This document shows positions 35,669 through 46,093 of a stretch of 64,000 nt of DNA, piece by piece. The translations under genes were made by a program, and so were the position numbers. The notes below the pieces were generated by a model. It ran no database searches, had not been told where the DNA came from, and was given only the letters and a program-made list of their open reading frames with translations. The stretch covers positions 1,484,001 through 1,548,000 of the forward strand of contig NZ_CP133465.1 of NCBI RefSeq assembly GCF_031191185.1, read 5' to 3'. The first letter of the stretch is position 1. The number at the start of each line of letters is the position of its first letter. The DNA comes from Prevotella nigrescens (GTDB lineage: Bacteria; Bacteroidota; Bacteroidia; Bacteroidales; Bacteroidaceae).

Positions 35669-35677
35669 TATCTTTGC
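35669..35677 (+). promoter_or_regulatory. Promoter -7 box with long leader
   Basis: TATCTTTGC predicts a start near 35684, giving a leader of about 267 nt before the ATG at 35951. A GCCTGTTGGAAGGC hairpin lies near 35870-35884. No known riboswitch pattern was seen in this 376-bp gap. Confidence 0.5.
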
Positions 35678-35950
35678 GACATATTGGAAAAGCATATAAG
35701 AACAAGAGGCATAAACTAACTAAAGATAAAGAACAATTTAGTAGAATGGAATAACATATTTCATAGCCTAAAAATAAACGCAATGCATTTTCTAAGGAGT
35801 TAAAGTTTAGGATATGACCTATGATGTTTATCCGTTCTAAGAACTCTTTTCATTTACTATTCTGTAAAAGCCTGTTGGAAGGCATAATATGTATTTATTG
35901 GTTCGCTAAACCTTATATAGTATTAACTTTATTTTAAATTTTAATAGCTT

Positions 35951-37600
35951 ATGATTAAAAGATTATTTTCCAGTGTATTAACAATGGCTATTGTCAGTAC
36001 TGTTTTCGCACAAAACAATGTACTTTGCACTCGGCTAACGGCACCAGCCAAGGATACTAAAAAAAGTGTCTATTATCTAAAACCTGAAGGTGTACTTTTT
36101 GAAGCTACACCTAAAAGTGGAAAAATGACTGGTACAAGTTATCTCTACGTTCCCGGTTATAGTAAAACAAGATTTGTTCCGGTCGTACCAGAAAGCACAA
36201 AATATTTCTGGCATCAGAATGTTTACGATATGAATGGGAATTGTAACACATTCGATAGAACAGGAAAGACAGGCAACCTATATACCACCGATGCTGATGG
36301 TAGTTTCAACCTAACTACAAGATTTAATGGAGCTGATGCTCTTCCTACTATTGTTTGTGAAACGGATAGTTTTACTCTTTCTGAAGAAAATCCTCATTGG
36401 GGACCATTAGACTACGACCTTCCTGCAGTAATGTATTGGTATCCAAGAATTAAAAGTGGAACTTTAACAGGAACAGAAAGTCATATTCGCCCATTGCAAT
36501 TCACCGATGACAAAGTTAACAACTTCTATCTTGGAGGAATGGATAATGGATATCTTTTCGGCTCTGGTACAATCTCAGGAGGACAATATATTTCACGTGG
36601 TGTACAACAAATATTGGAAAAGCCTATATCTCCACTCTGGGTAGAAGATGTTTTTCTACCTGTTATATCTAAAAGTAGTACTCCTTTGCCAAATGGGACA
36701 GAGCTAACAATGCTTATTACCAATGTTGAAACAGATGCACAAGGTAAGAAGAAACCAGGAAATGAGACTCTCGCAGAACTTAAGTGTACGGCTTCCGATA
36801 TGGAAGTAAACGATCCTATTAGCGATGCCAATGGAACGACTTATAACAAATTCGCTGCAGTATTTACACGTGAGGGGAAAGGATTCCTTATAGACAAAGA
36901 ATTTGCTGTTATTGTTCGTGGTTTCGAACAGCCAGGTGTAGATATGGGATTGTCTGGTGCAGGAATTCCTTATTATAACAAAGTATTAAGTCCTGCACTT
37001 TGCCTGATAAAAACTAAAGATGGCAAAAACAAGGCAGCAAACATTTATGCCGACAATAACATAGCACTAAGCGTTACATTCTCTGCAAAATTCGATTATG
37101 CTAATGGATATGTAGACGCAGGCATGGAGACTTCTTATAATTATGGACTTGTCCAGATGAATAATGAAGGAACAGAAGGGCAAACTACATGTACTCAAGG
37201 TCTTGTGTTCCCAGGTGCTGTCGCTCAGTTAAATGGAATGTGGTATGACGAAGATAAGAAAGAACAGTATACATTATCAGGAATAGACAGCTGGATAAAA
37301 AGTTATGCTATAGATGAGGACAGTTATCGCGAATATGGTTTAACTGTAATTAAATTTACTTGTGAGCCACTTCCTTCTAATGTAGCTGGACGTAAATGTG
37401 ATATTCTAATTCATGGTAAAGGTGTTGTTTCCGACAAACCTATTACGGTTGTACAAGGAGATGTAACTGCAGCAATCAATAATGTTCATTTATCTACCAC
37501 GACAAAAGAATATCCTAATTATAACGTTGCAGGACAACGTGTAGAAAAAAACTATAAGGGTATTATTATTCGAAATGGTAAAAAACAATTCAATAAGTAA
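35951..37600 (+). CDS. Large secreted protein with T9SS sorting domain
   Basis: A 549-residue protein with signal peptide MIKRLFSSVLTMAIVSTVFAQ. The body is beta-rich with no catalytic motif I recognise; segments such as TGTSYLYVPGYSKTRFVPVV and VEDVFLPVISKSS are shared with Bacteroidales T9SS cargo proteins of unknown function. The last ~30 residues (YNVAGQRVEKNYKGIIIRNGKKQF) fit a T9SS type A sorting domain, with the central VxGQRV-like turn and a final KK. It precedes a second T9SS protein by 61 bp with no terminator, so a shared transcript is likely. Both genes are more AT-rich than the housekeeping genes around them. Confidence 0.82.
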   Translation: MIKRLFSSVLTMAIVSTVFAQNNVLCTRLTAPAKDTKKSVYYLKPEGVLFEATPKSGKMTGTSYLYVPGYSKTRFVPVVPESTKYFWHQNVYDMNGNCNTFDRTGKTGNLYTTDADGSFNLTTRFNGADALPTIVCETDSFTLSEENPHWGPLDYDLPAVMYWYPRIKSGTLTGTESHIRPLQFTDDKVNNFYLGGMDNGYLFGSGTISGGQYISRGVQQILEKPISPLWVEDVFLPVISKSSTPLPNGTELTMLITNVETDAQGKKKPGNETLAELKCTASDMEVNDPISDANGTTYNKFAAVFTREGKGFLIDKEFAVIVRGFEQPGVDMGLSGAGIPYYNKVLSPALCLIKTKDGKNKAANIYADNNIALSVTFSAKFDYANGYVDAGMETSYNYGLVQMNNEGTEGQTTCTQGLVFPGAVAQLNGMWYDEDKKEQYTLSGIDSWIKSYAIDEDSYREYGLTVIKFTCEPLPSNVAGRKCDILIHGKGVVSDKPITVVQGDVTAAINNVHLSTTTKEYPNYNVAGQRVEKNYKGIIIRNGKKQFNK

Positions 37601-37661
37601 TTGAATGTAATCTTATAAACTACACAGGAAAAGATTAATAATTAATATAAAACTATCTATT

Positions 37662-40600
37662 ATGAAGAATAAAATTTATGCTTTAATTCTTGGAGGTATA
37701 TTTGCATTAGCAGGAAGTCCTCTAATAGGTATAGCTCAAACGGCATCTACAGCAAGTCCATTCACTGTTACAAAAGGAAAACCATATAAAGAGAATTGGG
37801 GAAATACCAAGGTAATTCTCAAAAAGAAGATTTGGACAGTAGAAGATAAAAATAATGATAACAATACATGGGAAGATTTAGATGCAGGAGCACCAGCATA
37901 TAATGGAGCAAATGCAACGAAAGACGCAGACGACTGGCTTGTTTCTCCACCTTTACATCTAACAGCTGGTCAAACATATGCACTTGAAGCTGGAGCAGTT
38001 GTGGGAGGATATTCAGGAACTGGGCAAAGAATGAACATAGCTTATGGAACTGGCGACGATCCTACAACATATAGCGAAATCGTTCCAACTACTCCTGTTT
38101 CTGGAACAGCTTTCGGAACACCTACTACTTTAAAAACAACGTTTACCCCTACGGAAACAGGAGACTATCGTATAGGTTTCCATGCAGTAAGCGACAGACC
38201 AGGATATATTATCATGCGTCCTGTAAAAGTTGAAGAGGCGACATCAACCTCTGGAACTCCAATTGCTATTTCTGATCTAAAATTAGAAACAGGTCAAAAT
38301 GGAGAACAAATGGTAAAAGTTTCATTTACAACTCCAACAAAAGATATAATGGGACGAGACCTAACGTCTATAACTTCGGCTGCAATATATCGTGATGGTT
38401 CTACATCACCTATACATAAAATAGAAAATCCTGCTATTGGACAGAAGATAGAATGGACAGATGACAATGTAGCCATAGGACAACATTCATACGAAGTTTA
38501 CACTTATGTTGGTGATTTAAAAAGTGCTAAAGCTGAAGCTAAAATTTATGTTGGCAGCGAACTTGTACCAGGAAAAGTTAAAAATGTAATTGCATACGAT
38601 AATCTTAACGGAACTATTACATTAAAATGGGACGCAGTTAAAATCGGAGCTAATGGAGGTTACATAGATCCTACTACTGTAAAATATGGAATTTTTGAAG
38701 GTATTTACGAAACCCCTATTGCACAAGATATTACTGGAACAGAAGTTACGATTAAGGATATTCCTACAAATGGAACTCAAGGGAGCAAGTTCTATCAGGT
38801 AGTCGCATATACTGACACAGAACATATTGGCAATGGTGGATTTGCAGATCCATTCTTCTATGGAACACCATATGATTTTCCTTTCCACGAATCATGGCCT
38901 TATGGAACGTGGGAGAAAGGTCCATGGAGTGCAAGCTATAACGATACAAAAAAACATTTCAAAATCTCTCGAGATTTCTCTGCAGATGATGATGAAGGCT
39001 CTTTATTATTCACACCTGAAAGAGCAGGCGATGCTGCTACAATAGTAGGTCCAAAGATGGATTTAGGAAAAGCGACAAAACCACGCCTTTCATTTCAATT
39101 CTATGCTTATCCTGGTAGTAAGAGCAAACTACAAGTATACTTGGATGTAAATGGACAACACAGAAAACTTGCTTCAGAAATAGATTATTCTACATTAACA
39201 GGCAATGCCGGTTGGCGTACAGTTAATGTTGATTGTGCCGATGCGGAGTTTAAAAAAGAAAATGGTTATGGACGTGTACTTATTCACGCCATATCTGATG
39301 GAGAGAACATTATGGTTGATGATGTAAATGTCAATGACGCTATTAACTATAATGTTATGACGAATGTTAAAACCCCACTCCATGCACAAGCTGGCGAACA
39401 AGCAGAGATTATTGTTCATGTTCGCAATATTGGTTTAAAAGAGGCTGAAGGTTTCCAAGTTAAACTTCATTCAAATAATGGAACGGCAATAGCGACCGAA
39501 AGTGGGACAATAGCTCCAGGCGAAACTCAAGAATATACATTCCATTATGTAGTGCCTTTCGATAACAAAGAATTCCAAGTTTGGGCTGAGTCTGATTGGG
39601 CTGCTGATGAAAACCAAGGAAATAATATTTCTGATAAGAAAACTATAAAGATAGTTACAGCTCCATATCCAGCAATCAACAATCTTAAAGCAAGCAAAGA
39701 TGGCAGTAAAGTTAAACTTGAATGGACAGCTCCAGTAGTAGAAAATTGCGTTATTACAGAGAGTTTCGAAACCTATGCCCCATTCCTCATTAAAGAAATA
39801 GACCCATGGACACTTTACGATGCAGATGAATGCCGCACAAATACTTTCGGCGGAATTACATTCCCTGGCAATGGACTTCCTTTTGCATACACAGTGTTCA
39901 ATTGTGATGGTACTACACACGGAATGGACGATGCAACTACCCAAATGTTTAAACAACGTTTTAGCGGACACGATAGTGAACAATCAATGATGAGCTTCGG
40001 AAATTTAGGTGATGCAACAACAGGAAACAACGATTGGCTTATTTCTCCAGAACTTTCAGGCAAACCGCAAACAATAAGCTTCTTCACGAAAGCCCCACAA
40101 TGCGATTATGCAAACTACGGTCCGGAAGATTTTTATGTAGCTTATTCTACAAGTGGTAAAGATGTTAATGACTTCAAGAAGATACACACCGACAATGCTG
40201 CAGACAATATTAATTGGAAGAAAGTTTCTGTAAAACTTCCTGAAGGTGCAAAATACTTCGCAATCGTCCATACTTCAACAGTACCTCAATCTTCATATGG
40301 ATTTGAACCGGCAGGTCTACTAATTGACGATATTACATACGAAAGTGCACCACTACAAATTGTTGGTTATAATGTTTATCGCGATAATAAACTTATTGCT
40401 AAGAACACAAGTATGAATGAGGTAACAGCATTCGATACAGATGGTACTGACAATGACAAGTATTATGTAGTTACATTATATAATGTAGGTAAATCCAGTC
40501 CATCTAATGTTGCATCTGTTGTGTCTACAGATATAAATAATGTAACGACAAACGCAACTTCTGATAATACGACCTTTATATATACAACATCTGGTGTTCT

Positions 40601-40685
40601 GGTTGGGAATAATGTATCAACACTCCCTGCAGGCATCTACATTGTAAAACAAGGTAATAAGAAAAATAAAATTGTTGTGAGATAA
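37662..40685 (+). CDS. Multidomain T9SS surface protein (choice-of-anchor J / cleaved adhesin type)
   Basis: A 1007-residue protein with signal peptide (MKNKIYALILGGIFALAGSP...). Residues about 50-195 resemble a carbohydrate-binding-like jelly roll with DDWLVSPPLHL. Fibronectin type III-like units lie at about 205-300 and 305-390. A second jelly roll at about 405-565 (WPYGTWEKGPW, GPKMDLGKATKPRLSFQFYA) and a third at about 690-900 (DWLISPELSGKPQTISFFT) have the LxSP pattern of cleaved-adhesin (choice-of-anchor J) domains known from Porphyromonas gingipains. A CARDB-like part lies between (about 570-675). The end, GVLVGNNVSTLPAGIYIVKQ then KIVVR, is a T9SS type A sorting domain. Probably a surface adhesin; no protease residues seen. 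Confidence 0.88.
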   Translation: MKNKIYALILGGIFALAGSPLIGIAQTASTASPFTVTKGKPYKENWGNTKVILKKKIWTVEDKNNDNNTWEDLDAGAPAYNGANATKDADDWLVSPPLHLTAGQTYALEAGAVVGGYSGTGQRMNIAYGTGDDPTTYSEIVPTTPVSGTAFGTPTTLKTTFTPTETGDYRIGFHAVSDRPGYIIMRPVKVEEATSTSGTPIAISDLKLETGQNGEQMVKVSFTTPTKDIMGRDLTSITSAAIYRDGSTSPIHKIENPAIGQKIEWTDDNVAIGQHSYEVYTYVGDLKSAKAEAKIYVGSELVPGKVKNVIAYDNLNGTITLKWDAVKIGANGGYIDPTTVKYGIFEGIYETPIAQDITGTEVTIKDIPTNGTQGSKFYQVVAYTDTEHIGNGGFADPFFYGTPYDFPFHESWPYGTWEKGPWSASYNDTKKHFKISRDFSADDDEGSLLFTPERAGDAATIVGPKMDLGKATKPRLSFQFYAYPGSKSKLQVYLDVNGQHRKLASEIDYSTLTGNAGWRTVNVDCADAEFKKENGYGRVLIHAISDGENIMVDDVNVNDAINYNVMTNVKTPLHAQAGEQAEIIVHVRNIGLKEAEGFQVKLHSNNGTAIATESGTIAPGETQEYTFHYVVPFDNKEFQVWAESDWAADENQGNNISDKKTIKIVTAPYPAINNLKASKDGSKVKLEWTAPVVENCVITESFETYAPFLIKEIDPWTLYDADECRTNTFGGITFPGNGLPFAYTVFNCDGTTHGMDDATTQMFKQRFSGHDSEQSMMSFGNLGDATTGNNDWLISPELSGKPQTISFFTKAPQCDYANYGPEDFYVAYSTSGKDVNDFKKIHTDNAADNINWKKVSVKLPEGAKYFAIVHTSTVPQSSYGFEPAGLLIDDITYESAPLQIVGYNVYRDNKLIAKNTSMNEVTAFDTDGTDNDKYYVVTLYNVGKSSPSNVASVVSTDINNVTTNATSDNTTFIYTTSGVLVGNNVSTLPAGIYIVKQGNKKNKIVVR

Positions 40686-40764
40686 GATTTATTGGTGATT
40701 TTCGTATTTATGAGATAATATGTAGAAAGATTAATTTTTTATATATAACCAATAACGTTATATG

Positions 40765-40804
40765 ATCGGCTTGATTTCCTAATTGAATCAAGCCGATTTT
40801 TTAT
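40765..40804 (+). terminator. Terminator after the T9SS pair
   Basis: ATCGGCTTGATT pairs over 12 bp with AATCAAGCCGAT, followed by TTTTTTATT. Between here and prfC (40805-41092) a minus-strand frame is open from 41075 to a stop at 40884 without an ATG start; it may be a decayed gene end. Confidence 0.88.
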
Positions 40805-41092
40805 TGATTGATGTCCGATAAAATTTATAAATGAGCATATTCCCCCTCCCAATACAGCAAAACGATTTTTGTGGAACTTTCCGTTAGTTTTTATCAGATG
40901 CTGATGACTCGGTGTGCCAATGCTTTTCGCAAAATGTCATTAGAAAAAGAATATGACGCGTATCCAAAATAAATACAACATCATATTCTGCGAGGTTAGT
41001 CGCCCGTCTATTTTTTGTCCAATCGGGACTTACTATATAATTAAGGTGGAACCGATTAGCGTAAAATAGGCTTTGTTACGCCTGTCTATTCA

Positions 41093-42676
41093 TTAAAATT
41101 CGCTGGTAAAGTGGAATTTGATATCTTCGAAATCTTGCTGCGCCATACTGAGAACATAGCCCGAATCGGCAAGGAACACGTCTCGCCCCTCAATGTCTTT
41201 TGCCATGTATTGGTATTTTCGCTTCTTGAAATTTTCGAGTGCTTCGGCATTTTCTGCCTCAATCCAGCAAGCTTTATGCAGGTGTACAGGCTCCCATCTG
41301 CACTTGGCGTTGTATTCGTGTTCCAAACGATATTGTATGACTTCGAACTGAAGTTGCCCCACAGTACCCACAATTCTGCGATTGTTGAACTGGTTGATGA
41401 ATAGCTGTGCCACACCTTCATTCATCAGCTGTTCCAATCCCTTCTGGAATTGCTTGGCTTTCATAGGGTCGTCGTTCTCGATGTATTTAAACAATTCAGG
41501 CGAAAAACTGGGTAGTCCGCGGAAGTGCAATTGTTCGCCTTCGGTAAGCGTATCGCCTATTTTAAACAAACCTCCGGTATCGGGCAGCCCGACAATATCG
41601 CCGGGATAAGCCTCGTCTACCGTGCTCTTGCGTTGCGCCATAAATTGTGTGGGCGAAGAGAAACGGAGCGTTTTGCCGTTCCGTACATGGAGATAAGGCT
41701 GATTGCGCTCGAATTTTCCCGAACAAATCTTGCAGAAAGCAATACAACTGCGGTGGTTAGGGTCGATGTTGGCAGTGATTTTGAAAATAAATCCCGTGAA
41801 CTTCTTCTCTTCTGGCTCTACCAATCGTTCTTCTGCCATCGTGGGTTTGGGGCTTGGCGCTATACGTACAAAACAATTCAGCAGTTCTTGCACACCGAAA
41901 TTATTCAGCGCCGAACCGAAAAACACGGGTGCAACCTTGGCTTCGCGATAGGCTTCGAGGTTAAACTCGGGGTAGACTCCATCAACCAATTCTATGTCGG
42001 CACACAATTGTACGGCAGCGTCGTCGCCAATATAAGCTGCCAAATCGTTATCGTCTAACTTGGTTTCCACCGTTTCGGTAACACGTTGTTTGTTCGGAGT
42101 AAATAGGTTTAAGTTCTGCTCAAAGATGTTGTAAACACCTTTGAAGCGCTGTCCTTGTCCGATTGGCCAAGAGAGCGGGCGGACACTTATTTGCAATTCC
42201 TCTTCAAGTTCGTCGAGTAAATCGAAAGGGTCGCGACCTTCACGGTCCATTTTATTGATGAAAATGATGACGGGCGTGTTGCGCATACGGCAAACCTCCA
42301 TCAGTTTTCGGGTTTGCGTCTCAACACCTTTTGCAGAATCTACCACTATAATGGCAGAATCTACGGCAGTTAATGTTCGGTAAGTGTCTTCGGCAAAGTC
42401 TTGGTGTCCAGGCGTATCGAGAATATTCACCTTATAACCTTCGTAATCGAACTCCATAACCGAGGTGGAAACCGAGATGCCACGTTGTTTTTCAATATCC
42501 ATCCAGTCAGAAGTTGCCGTCTTCTTTATCTTGTTGCTCTTAACGGCTCCTGCAACTTGTATCTGTCCGCCAAACAAAAGGAACTTCTCTGTAAGTGTAG
42601 TCTTACCGGCGTCAGGGTGAGAAATAATGGCAAAAGTTCTTCTGCGTTCTATTTCATTCATAGGAATATTATTCAT
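41093..42676 (-). CDS. prfC: Peptide chain release factor 3
   Basis: A 527-residue translational GTPase that recycles RF1/RF2 from the ribosome after peptide release. G motifs: [19 protein letters not shown] (G1), RGISVS (G2), [14 protein letters not shown] (G3), [18 protein letters not shown] (G4). The C-terminal RF3 domain includes [13 protein letters not shown] and [19 protein letters not shown]. Length matches E. coli RF3 (529). The start is 42676 or the ATG at 42661 ([10 protein letters not shown]); the second aligns better with the family. rfbD lies 24 bp upstream on the same strand. Confidence 0.96.
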   Translation of the reverse strand: MNNIPMNEIERRRTFAIISHPDAGKTTLTEKFLLFGGQIQVAGAVKSNKIKKTATSDWMDIEKQRGISVSTSVMEFDYEGYKVNILDTPGHQDFAEDTYRTLTAVDSAIIVVDSAKGVETQTRKLMEVCRMRNTPVIIFINKMDREGRDPFDLLDELEEELQISVRPLSWPIGQGQRFKGVYNIFEQNLNLFTPNKQRVTETVETKLDDNDLAAYIGDDAAVQLCADIELVDGVYPEFNLEAYREAKVAPVFFGSALNNFGVQELLNCFVRIAPSPKPTMAEERLVEPEEKKFTGFIFKITANIDPNHRSCIAFCKICSGKFERNQPYLHVRNGKTLRFSSPTQFMAQRKSTVDEAYPGDIVGLPDTGGLFKIGDTLTEGEQLHFRGLPSFSPELFKYIENDDPMKAKQFQKGLEQLMNEGVAQLFINQFNNRRIVGTVGQLQFEVIQYRLEHEYNAKCRWEPVHLHKACWIEAENAEALENFKKRKYQYMAKDIEGRDVFLADSGYVLSMAQQDFEDIKFHFTSEF

Positions 42677-42700
42677 TGTCGTTTTCGAATACAGTAATTT

Positions 42701-43582
42701 TTAAGCCTCTTTCTTCAAGTTTTCCATACATTTCTCTAAACTGTCTTCCCAATACGGAACGTTTGTGCCGAAGATTTCCTTAATCTTTGTTTTATCAAAC
42801 ACCGAATAGGCGGGGCGTTTCACAGGCGACGGAAACTCGTTGCTATGACACGGCTGAATGTTGCAGTTGGTATTGCCGGCAAGTTTTGCAATCTGCTTTG
42901 CAAAGTCGTACCAGCTGCAAACACCTTCATTGGAGAAATGATATATACCCGTGTTGCCTTCGTATTTTCTGTTTTCAACAATGTCGAAGATGGCATTGGC
43001 TAAATCTACTGCGTAAGTTGGCGTACCACATTGGTCGAACACAACCTTCAGTTCGGGCTTGGTGGCGGTAAGATTCATCATCGTCTTTACGAAGTTTTTG
43101 CCAAATTCACCATAGAGCCACGCCGTTCTTATAATGATGTGTTTGCCTCCCACGGCTTGAATTTTCTCTTCGCCATGAAGCTTTGTCAGTCCGTAAACAC
43201 CAGTTGGCGTGCCTTTCTGGTCTTCTTTGCAAGGAGTGTTGTATGGGTCTCCGCCAAAAACATAATCGGTGCTGATGTGTACCAATAGTCCATCAACCTC
43301 TTTCATAGCCTTTGCCAAGTTTTCTGGAGCAGTGGCATTCAGTGTTTCTACAATGTTGCCGGCAGTTTCGGCAGCATCAACGTTGGTCCATGCAGCGCAA
43401 TTTATGATACATTCTATATTATGTTTCTTTACAGTTTTACGTATATCTTCGATGTTTGTAATATCAAGTTTTTGATAACCATCGCATACATCAGTAAAAA
43501 TATAATGGTCTTTGCTGTTCTTTGCTACCAACTGAATGGTGTTGCCTAACATTCCGTTGGCACCTGTTACTAATATGTTCAT
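42701..43582 (-). CDS. rfbD: dTDP-4-dehydrorhamnose reductase
   Basis: A 293-residue NAD(P)H-dependent SDR enzyme of the last step in dTDP-L-rhamnose synthesis. MNILVTGANGMLGNTIQ is the Rossmann GxxGxxG; STDYVFGG and the YGLTKLHGE segment carry the catalytic Tyr-x-x-x-Lys. The C-terminal RPAYSVFDKTKI (RPxxSxLD) binds the substrate and is diagnostic for RfbD. The ATG at 43582 is preferred to 43603, since it starts the fold and avoids an overlap with the gene upstream. The other rhamnose genes (rfbA/B/C) are not in the window. Confidence 0.94.
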   Translation of the reverse strand: MNILVTGANGMLGNTIQLVAKNSKDHYIFTDVCDGYQKLDITNIEDIRKTVKKHNIECIINCAAWTNVDAAETAGNIVETLNATAPENLAKAMKEVDGLLVHISTDYVFGGDPYNTPCKEDQKGTPTGVYGLTKLHGEEKIQAVGGKHIIIRTAWLYGEFGKNFVKTMMNLTATKPELKVVFDQCGTPTYAVDLANAIFDIVENRKYEGNTGIYHFSNEGVCSWYDFAKQIAKLAGNTNCNIQPCHSNEFPSPVKRPAYSVFDKTKIKEIFGTNVPYWEDSLEKCMENLKKEA

Positions 43583-43592
43583 GTCTTTATTC

Positions 43593-44198
43593 TTAATCTT
43601 CAAATTGTAATCCTTCGGTCTTATCTTTCTGATAATAGTCAGAAAGCATACCTATGAGTGTTGTCATTTCCTTCACAGCCGTTTCTGTTTCCCTACTAAT
43701 TTCTTTCTTTTGCAGTCTAAGCATCATAACACCATAGAGAACATCAAAGCAAGTTTCAATCTCGCTATGCCCAAGATTGGCTGCAATCTCCTTTAGGTTT
43801 GCTTCGTTCTTGCGTGCCATTCTGTCGGCAACTTGCTTTGTTTTTCCACGAAGTTCTACAATAAAAGGCAACACGCGGTAATATTCTGCGGAATAGAATG
43901 GGAATTTAGAAGAAGTAAGTAACTGTGCATGGAGTTCATTGAGCGATTGCATTATCACCTTGTTTATTTGCAGATGTCCATTTTCTCTACACCCTTCTTG
44001 GTTCATCATTCTTAAAAGATCTCCAAACCAATCTTCTTCTTCATCTTTTTGTGCGTCAGTATAATTGAATTTATCAATATACTCTTTACGAATCTTCGTC
44101 AAAGAACATTGGTAGGCGCGTATAATGTCCTCTATTTGCCACATGTATAGTAAATACTCGGCAATACTTTTCTTTCGTAGTTCTTTAGCAACAAGCAT
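43593..44198 (-). CDS. DUF4924 family protein
   Basis: A 201-residue, mostly helical cytoplasmic protein of a Bacteroidales-only family with unknown function. The N-terminus MLVAKELRKKSIAEYLLYMWQ and the following EDIIRAYQCSL are the recognisable family start. KEISRETETAVKEMTTLIG near the end is also typical. No catalytic motif. It lies 10 bp upstream of rfbD and 6 bp downstream of the LysE gene, so the order lysE-DUF4924-rfbD-prfC looks like one operon. Confidence 0.85.
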   Translation of the reverse strand: MLVAKELRKKSIAEYLLYMWQIEDIIRAYQCSLTKIRKEYIDKFNYTDAQKDEEEDWFGDLLRMMNQEGCRENGHLQINKVIMQSLNELHAQLLTSSKFPFYSAEYYRVLPFIVELRGKTKQVADRMARKNEANLKEIAANLGHSEIETCFDVLYGVMMLRLQKKEISRETETAVKEMTTLIGMLSDYYQKDKTEGLQFED

Positions 44199-44204
44199 AA
44201 AATA

Positions 44205-44885
44205 TTAATAATAAGAAGGTAAATGATACAGATTGAATATCGTACCTATTAGCATTATAAGTGAGAAAATAATTACTACCGAGCCAATAATCTTGTTTAT
44301 TATCAAAATGCCATTCATATTGAATATGTCATGTATCTTGTTCACAAGCCAGGTAAGACCATACCACCAAATTAATGCCCCTAAAGGGATAGAAGCTAAA
44401 CCTATTCCCATTTCAATGGGACGGGACGGTTGAATGAAAGCAAATTGTGCGAAAGTTGCAACAAACAGGAAGATGATTAGCGGGTTAGAGAAAGTAACAA
44501 GGAAGGCTGTTAGTCCATTATGGAAGAGAGTTCCTTTCGTCTTACCACCTTTTCGCATTTTCTTTGTAGGGTCGGAAACAAAACAATAAATACCGAAAAG
44601 CATCAGAATGATACTTCCCGATATCTGCAATATAAACTGATTTGTTGGATCCTGTAATGGTTCCATAATAAAGCTCATACCGAGCCCAACTGTCAATGCA
44701 TAAATAATATCGCTAATGGCAGCACCAACGCCAGTTATAAATCCATACCATCTCCCCTTATTCAAAGTCCGCTGAATACATAAAATGCCTACAGGACCCA
44801 TTGGCGCAGACGCAATGACACCGATTAATATACCCTTAAATATAAAATCGAGTATGTCTAATTGGATTAGGAGAAGCATATTCAT
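44205..44885 (-). CDS. LysE/RhtB family exporter
   Basis: A 226-residue inner-membrane protein with about six transmembrane helices. Family signs are GVIASAPMGPVGILCIQRTL (the conserved PxGP near the start) and FSNPLIIFLFVATFAQF (the NP pair in the fourth helix). LysE/RhtB proteins export amino acids such as lysine or homoserine, driven by protons. The substrate is unknown. First gene of the minus-strand operon, divergent from the ROK kinase gene. Confidence 0.9.
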   Translation of the reverse strand: MNMLLLIQLDILDFIFKGILIGVIASAPMGPVGILCIQRTLNKGRWYGFITGVGAAISDIIYALTVGLGMSFIMEPLQDPTNQFILQISGSIILMLFGIYCFVSDPTKKMRKGGKTKGTLFHNGLTAFLVTFSNPLIIFLFVATFAQFAFIQPSRPIEMGIGLASIPLGALIWWYGLTWLVNKIHDIFNMNGILIINKIIGSVVIIFSLIMLIGTIFNLYHLPSYY

Positions 44886-44942
44886 AATTTGTCTGCAAAA
44901 TTGCGAAAATTATATGGAATGAGCAAATTTACTTATTAAAAG

Positions 44943-44973
44943 TTTGTCATATTCCACTTTTTTAATAACTTTG
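44943..44973 (+). promoter_or_regulatory. Promoter of the ROK gene
   Basis: TTTG (44943-44946), 19 bp, TAACTTTG (44966-44973): an exact spacing match; leader about 28 nt. Confidence 0.8.
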
Positions 44974-45007
44974 TCCCACGAATTAAACTAAATATAATAT
45001 ATAAAAA

Positions 45008-45985
45008 ATGGATGTACAAGAGCCGAAATCATTCGTTATAGGGTTGGATTTGGGAGGCACAAATTCTGTTTTTGGAATAGTAGACCAACGTGGTCAAGTG
45101 CTCTCTACTACATCTATAAAAACTCAGAGTTATAAAACTGTTGAAGATTTTGTAGATGCAGGAATTGAAGTTTTAAAACCTATTATTACTAAAGTTGGTG
45201 GTATTAGTCAAATACAAGCGATGGGCATTGGAGCTCCCAATGGTAATTTTTATCGTGGTACTATAGAACATGCTGCTAATTTAGTTTGGGGACATGAAGG
45301 TGTAGTTCCATTAGCAGATATGTTCTCTGAACGTTTGGACATTCCTGTTGGATTGACAAATGATGCCAATGCTGCAGCAATAGGTGAAATGCAATACGGA
45401 GTAGCAAGAGGTATGAAGAACTTTATAATGATTACTCTTGGAACAGGCGTAGGTTCTGGTATTGTTGTTAATGGGCAAATGGTTTATGGTTCTGATGGTT
45501 TTGCAGGAGAATTAGGACATACCACAATGGTACGCGATGATAGTGCCCGTCTTTGTGGTTGTGGCAGGAAAGGTTGTTTGGAGGCTTATTGCTCTGCTAC
45601 AGGAGTTGCACGAACTGCTCGTGAATTACTTCAGAAATCAAATGAGCCATCATTGCTTCGTGAGATAGATCATAAAGAAATAACATCGCTCGATGTTTCG
45701 ATTGCTGCTGGAAAAGGCGATAAAATGGCATTAGATATCTTTGCTTTTACAGGAGATATGCTTGGAGCTGCATGTGCAGATTTTGCCGCTTTTACTTCTC
45801 CGGAAGCTTTTGTTTTCTTTGGAGGTCTAACCAAAGCTGGCGATTTGCTAATGAATCCTATTAAAGAAGCATATCAGAAATATGTATTGCCAATTTATAA
45901 AGATAATGTAAAGTTCCTTGTAAGTTCGCTTGACGATGCTGCAGCAGCGGTTTTAGGAGCGTCAGCCATTGGTTGGGAAATGTAA
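45008..45985 (+). CDS. ROK family sugar kinase (glucokinase-like)
   Basis: A 325-residue ROK protein. The ATP phosphate-binding loop is VIGLDLGGTNSVFGIV. The catalytic Asp is in NDANAAAIGE, and the zinc-binding motif is ELGHTTM with CGCGRKGCLEAYCS. No helix-turn-helix precedes the kinase fold, so it is an enzyme and not a NagC-type repressor. It probably phosphorylates glucose or another hexose. The gene stands alone, with its own promoter and a shared bidirectional terminator at 46060. Confidence 0.93.
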   Translation: MDVQEPKSFVIGLDLGGTNSVFGIVDQRGQVLSTTSIKTQSYKTVEDFVDAGIEVLKPIITKVGGISQIQAMGIGAPNGNFYRGTIEHAANLVWGHEGVVPLADMFSERLDIPVGLTNDANAAAIGEMQYGVARGMKNFIMITLGTGVGSGIVVNGQMVYGSDGFAGELGHTTMVRDDSARLCGCGRKGCLEAYCSATGVARTARELLQKSNEPSLLREIDHKEITSLDVSIAAGKGDKMALDIFAFTGDMLGAACADFAAFTSPEAFVFFGGLTKAGDLLMNPIKEAYQKYVLPIYKDNVKFLVSSLDDAAAAVLGASAIGWEM

Positions 45986-46059
45986 TTGCAGATCTTTAAG
46001 TACGGTACAACTGTCCGTAACTCAAAGAAGATTATAAGAAAAGTATAAACTTTTGATTT

Positions 46060-46093
46060 AATAGACCTTGACAATATTTAATCAAGGTCTATT
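46060..46093. terminator. Bidirectional hairpin between the convergent ROK and Crp genes
   Basis: AATAGACCTTGA pairs over 12 bp with TCAAGGTCTATT. The right arm overlaps the stop codon of the Crp/Fnr gene. T-runs are weak on both sides. Confidence 0.6.
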
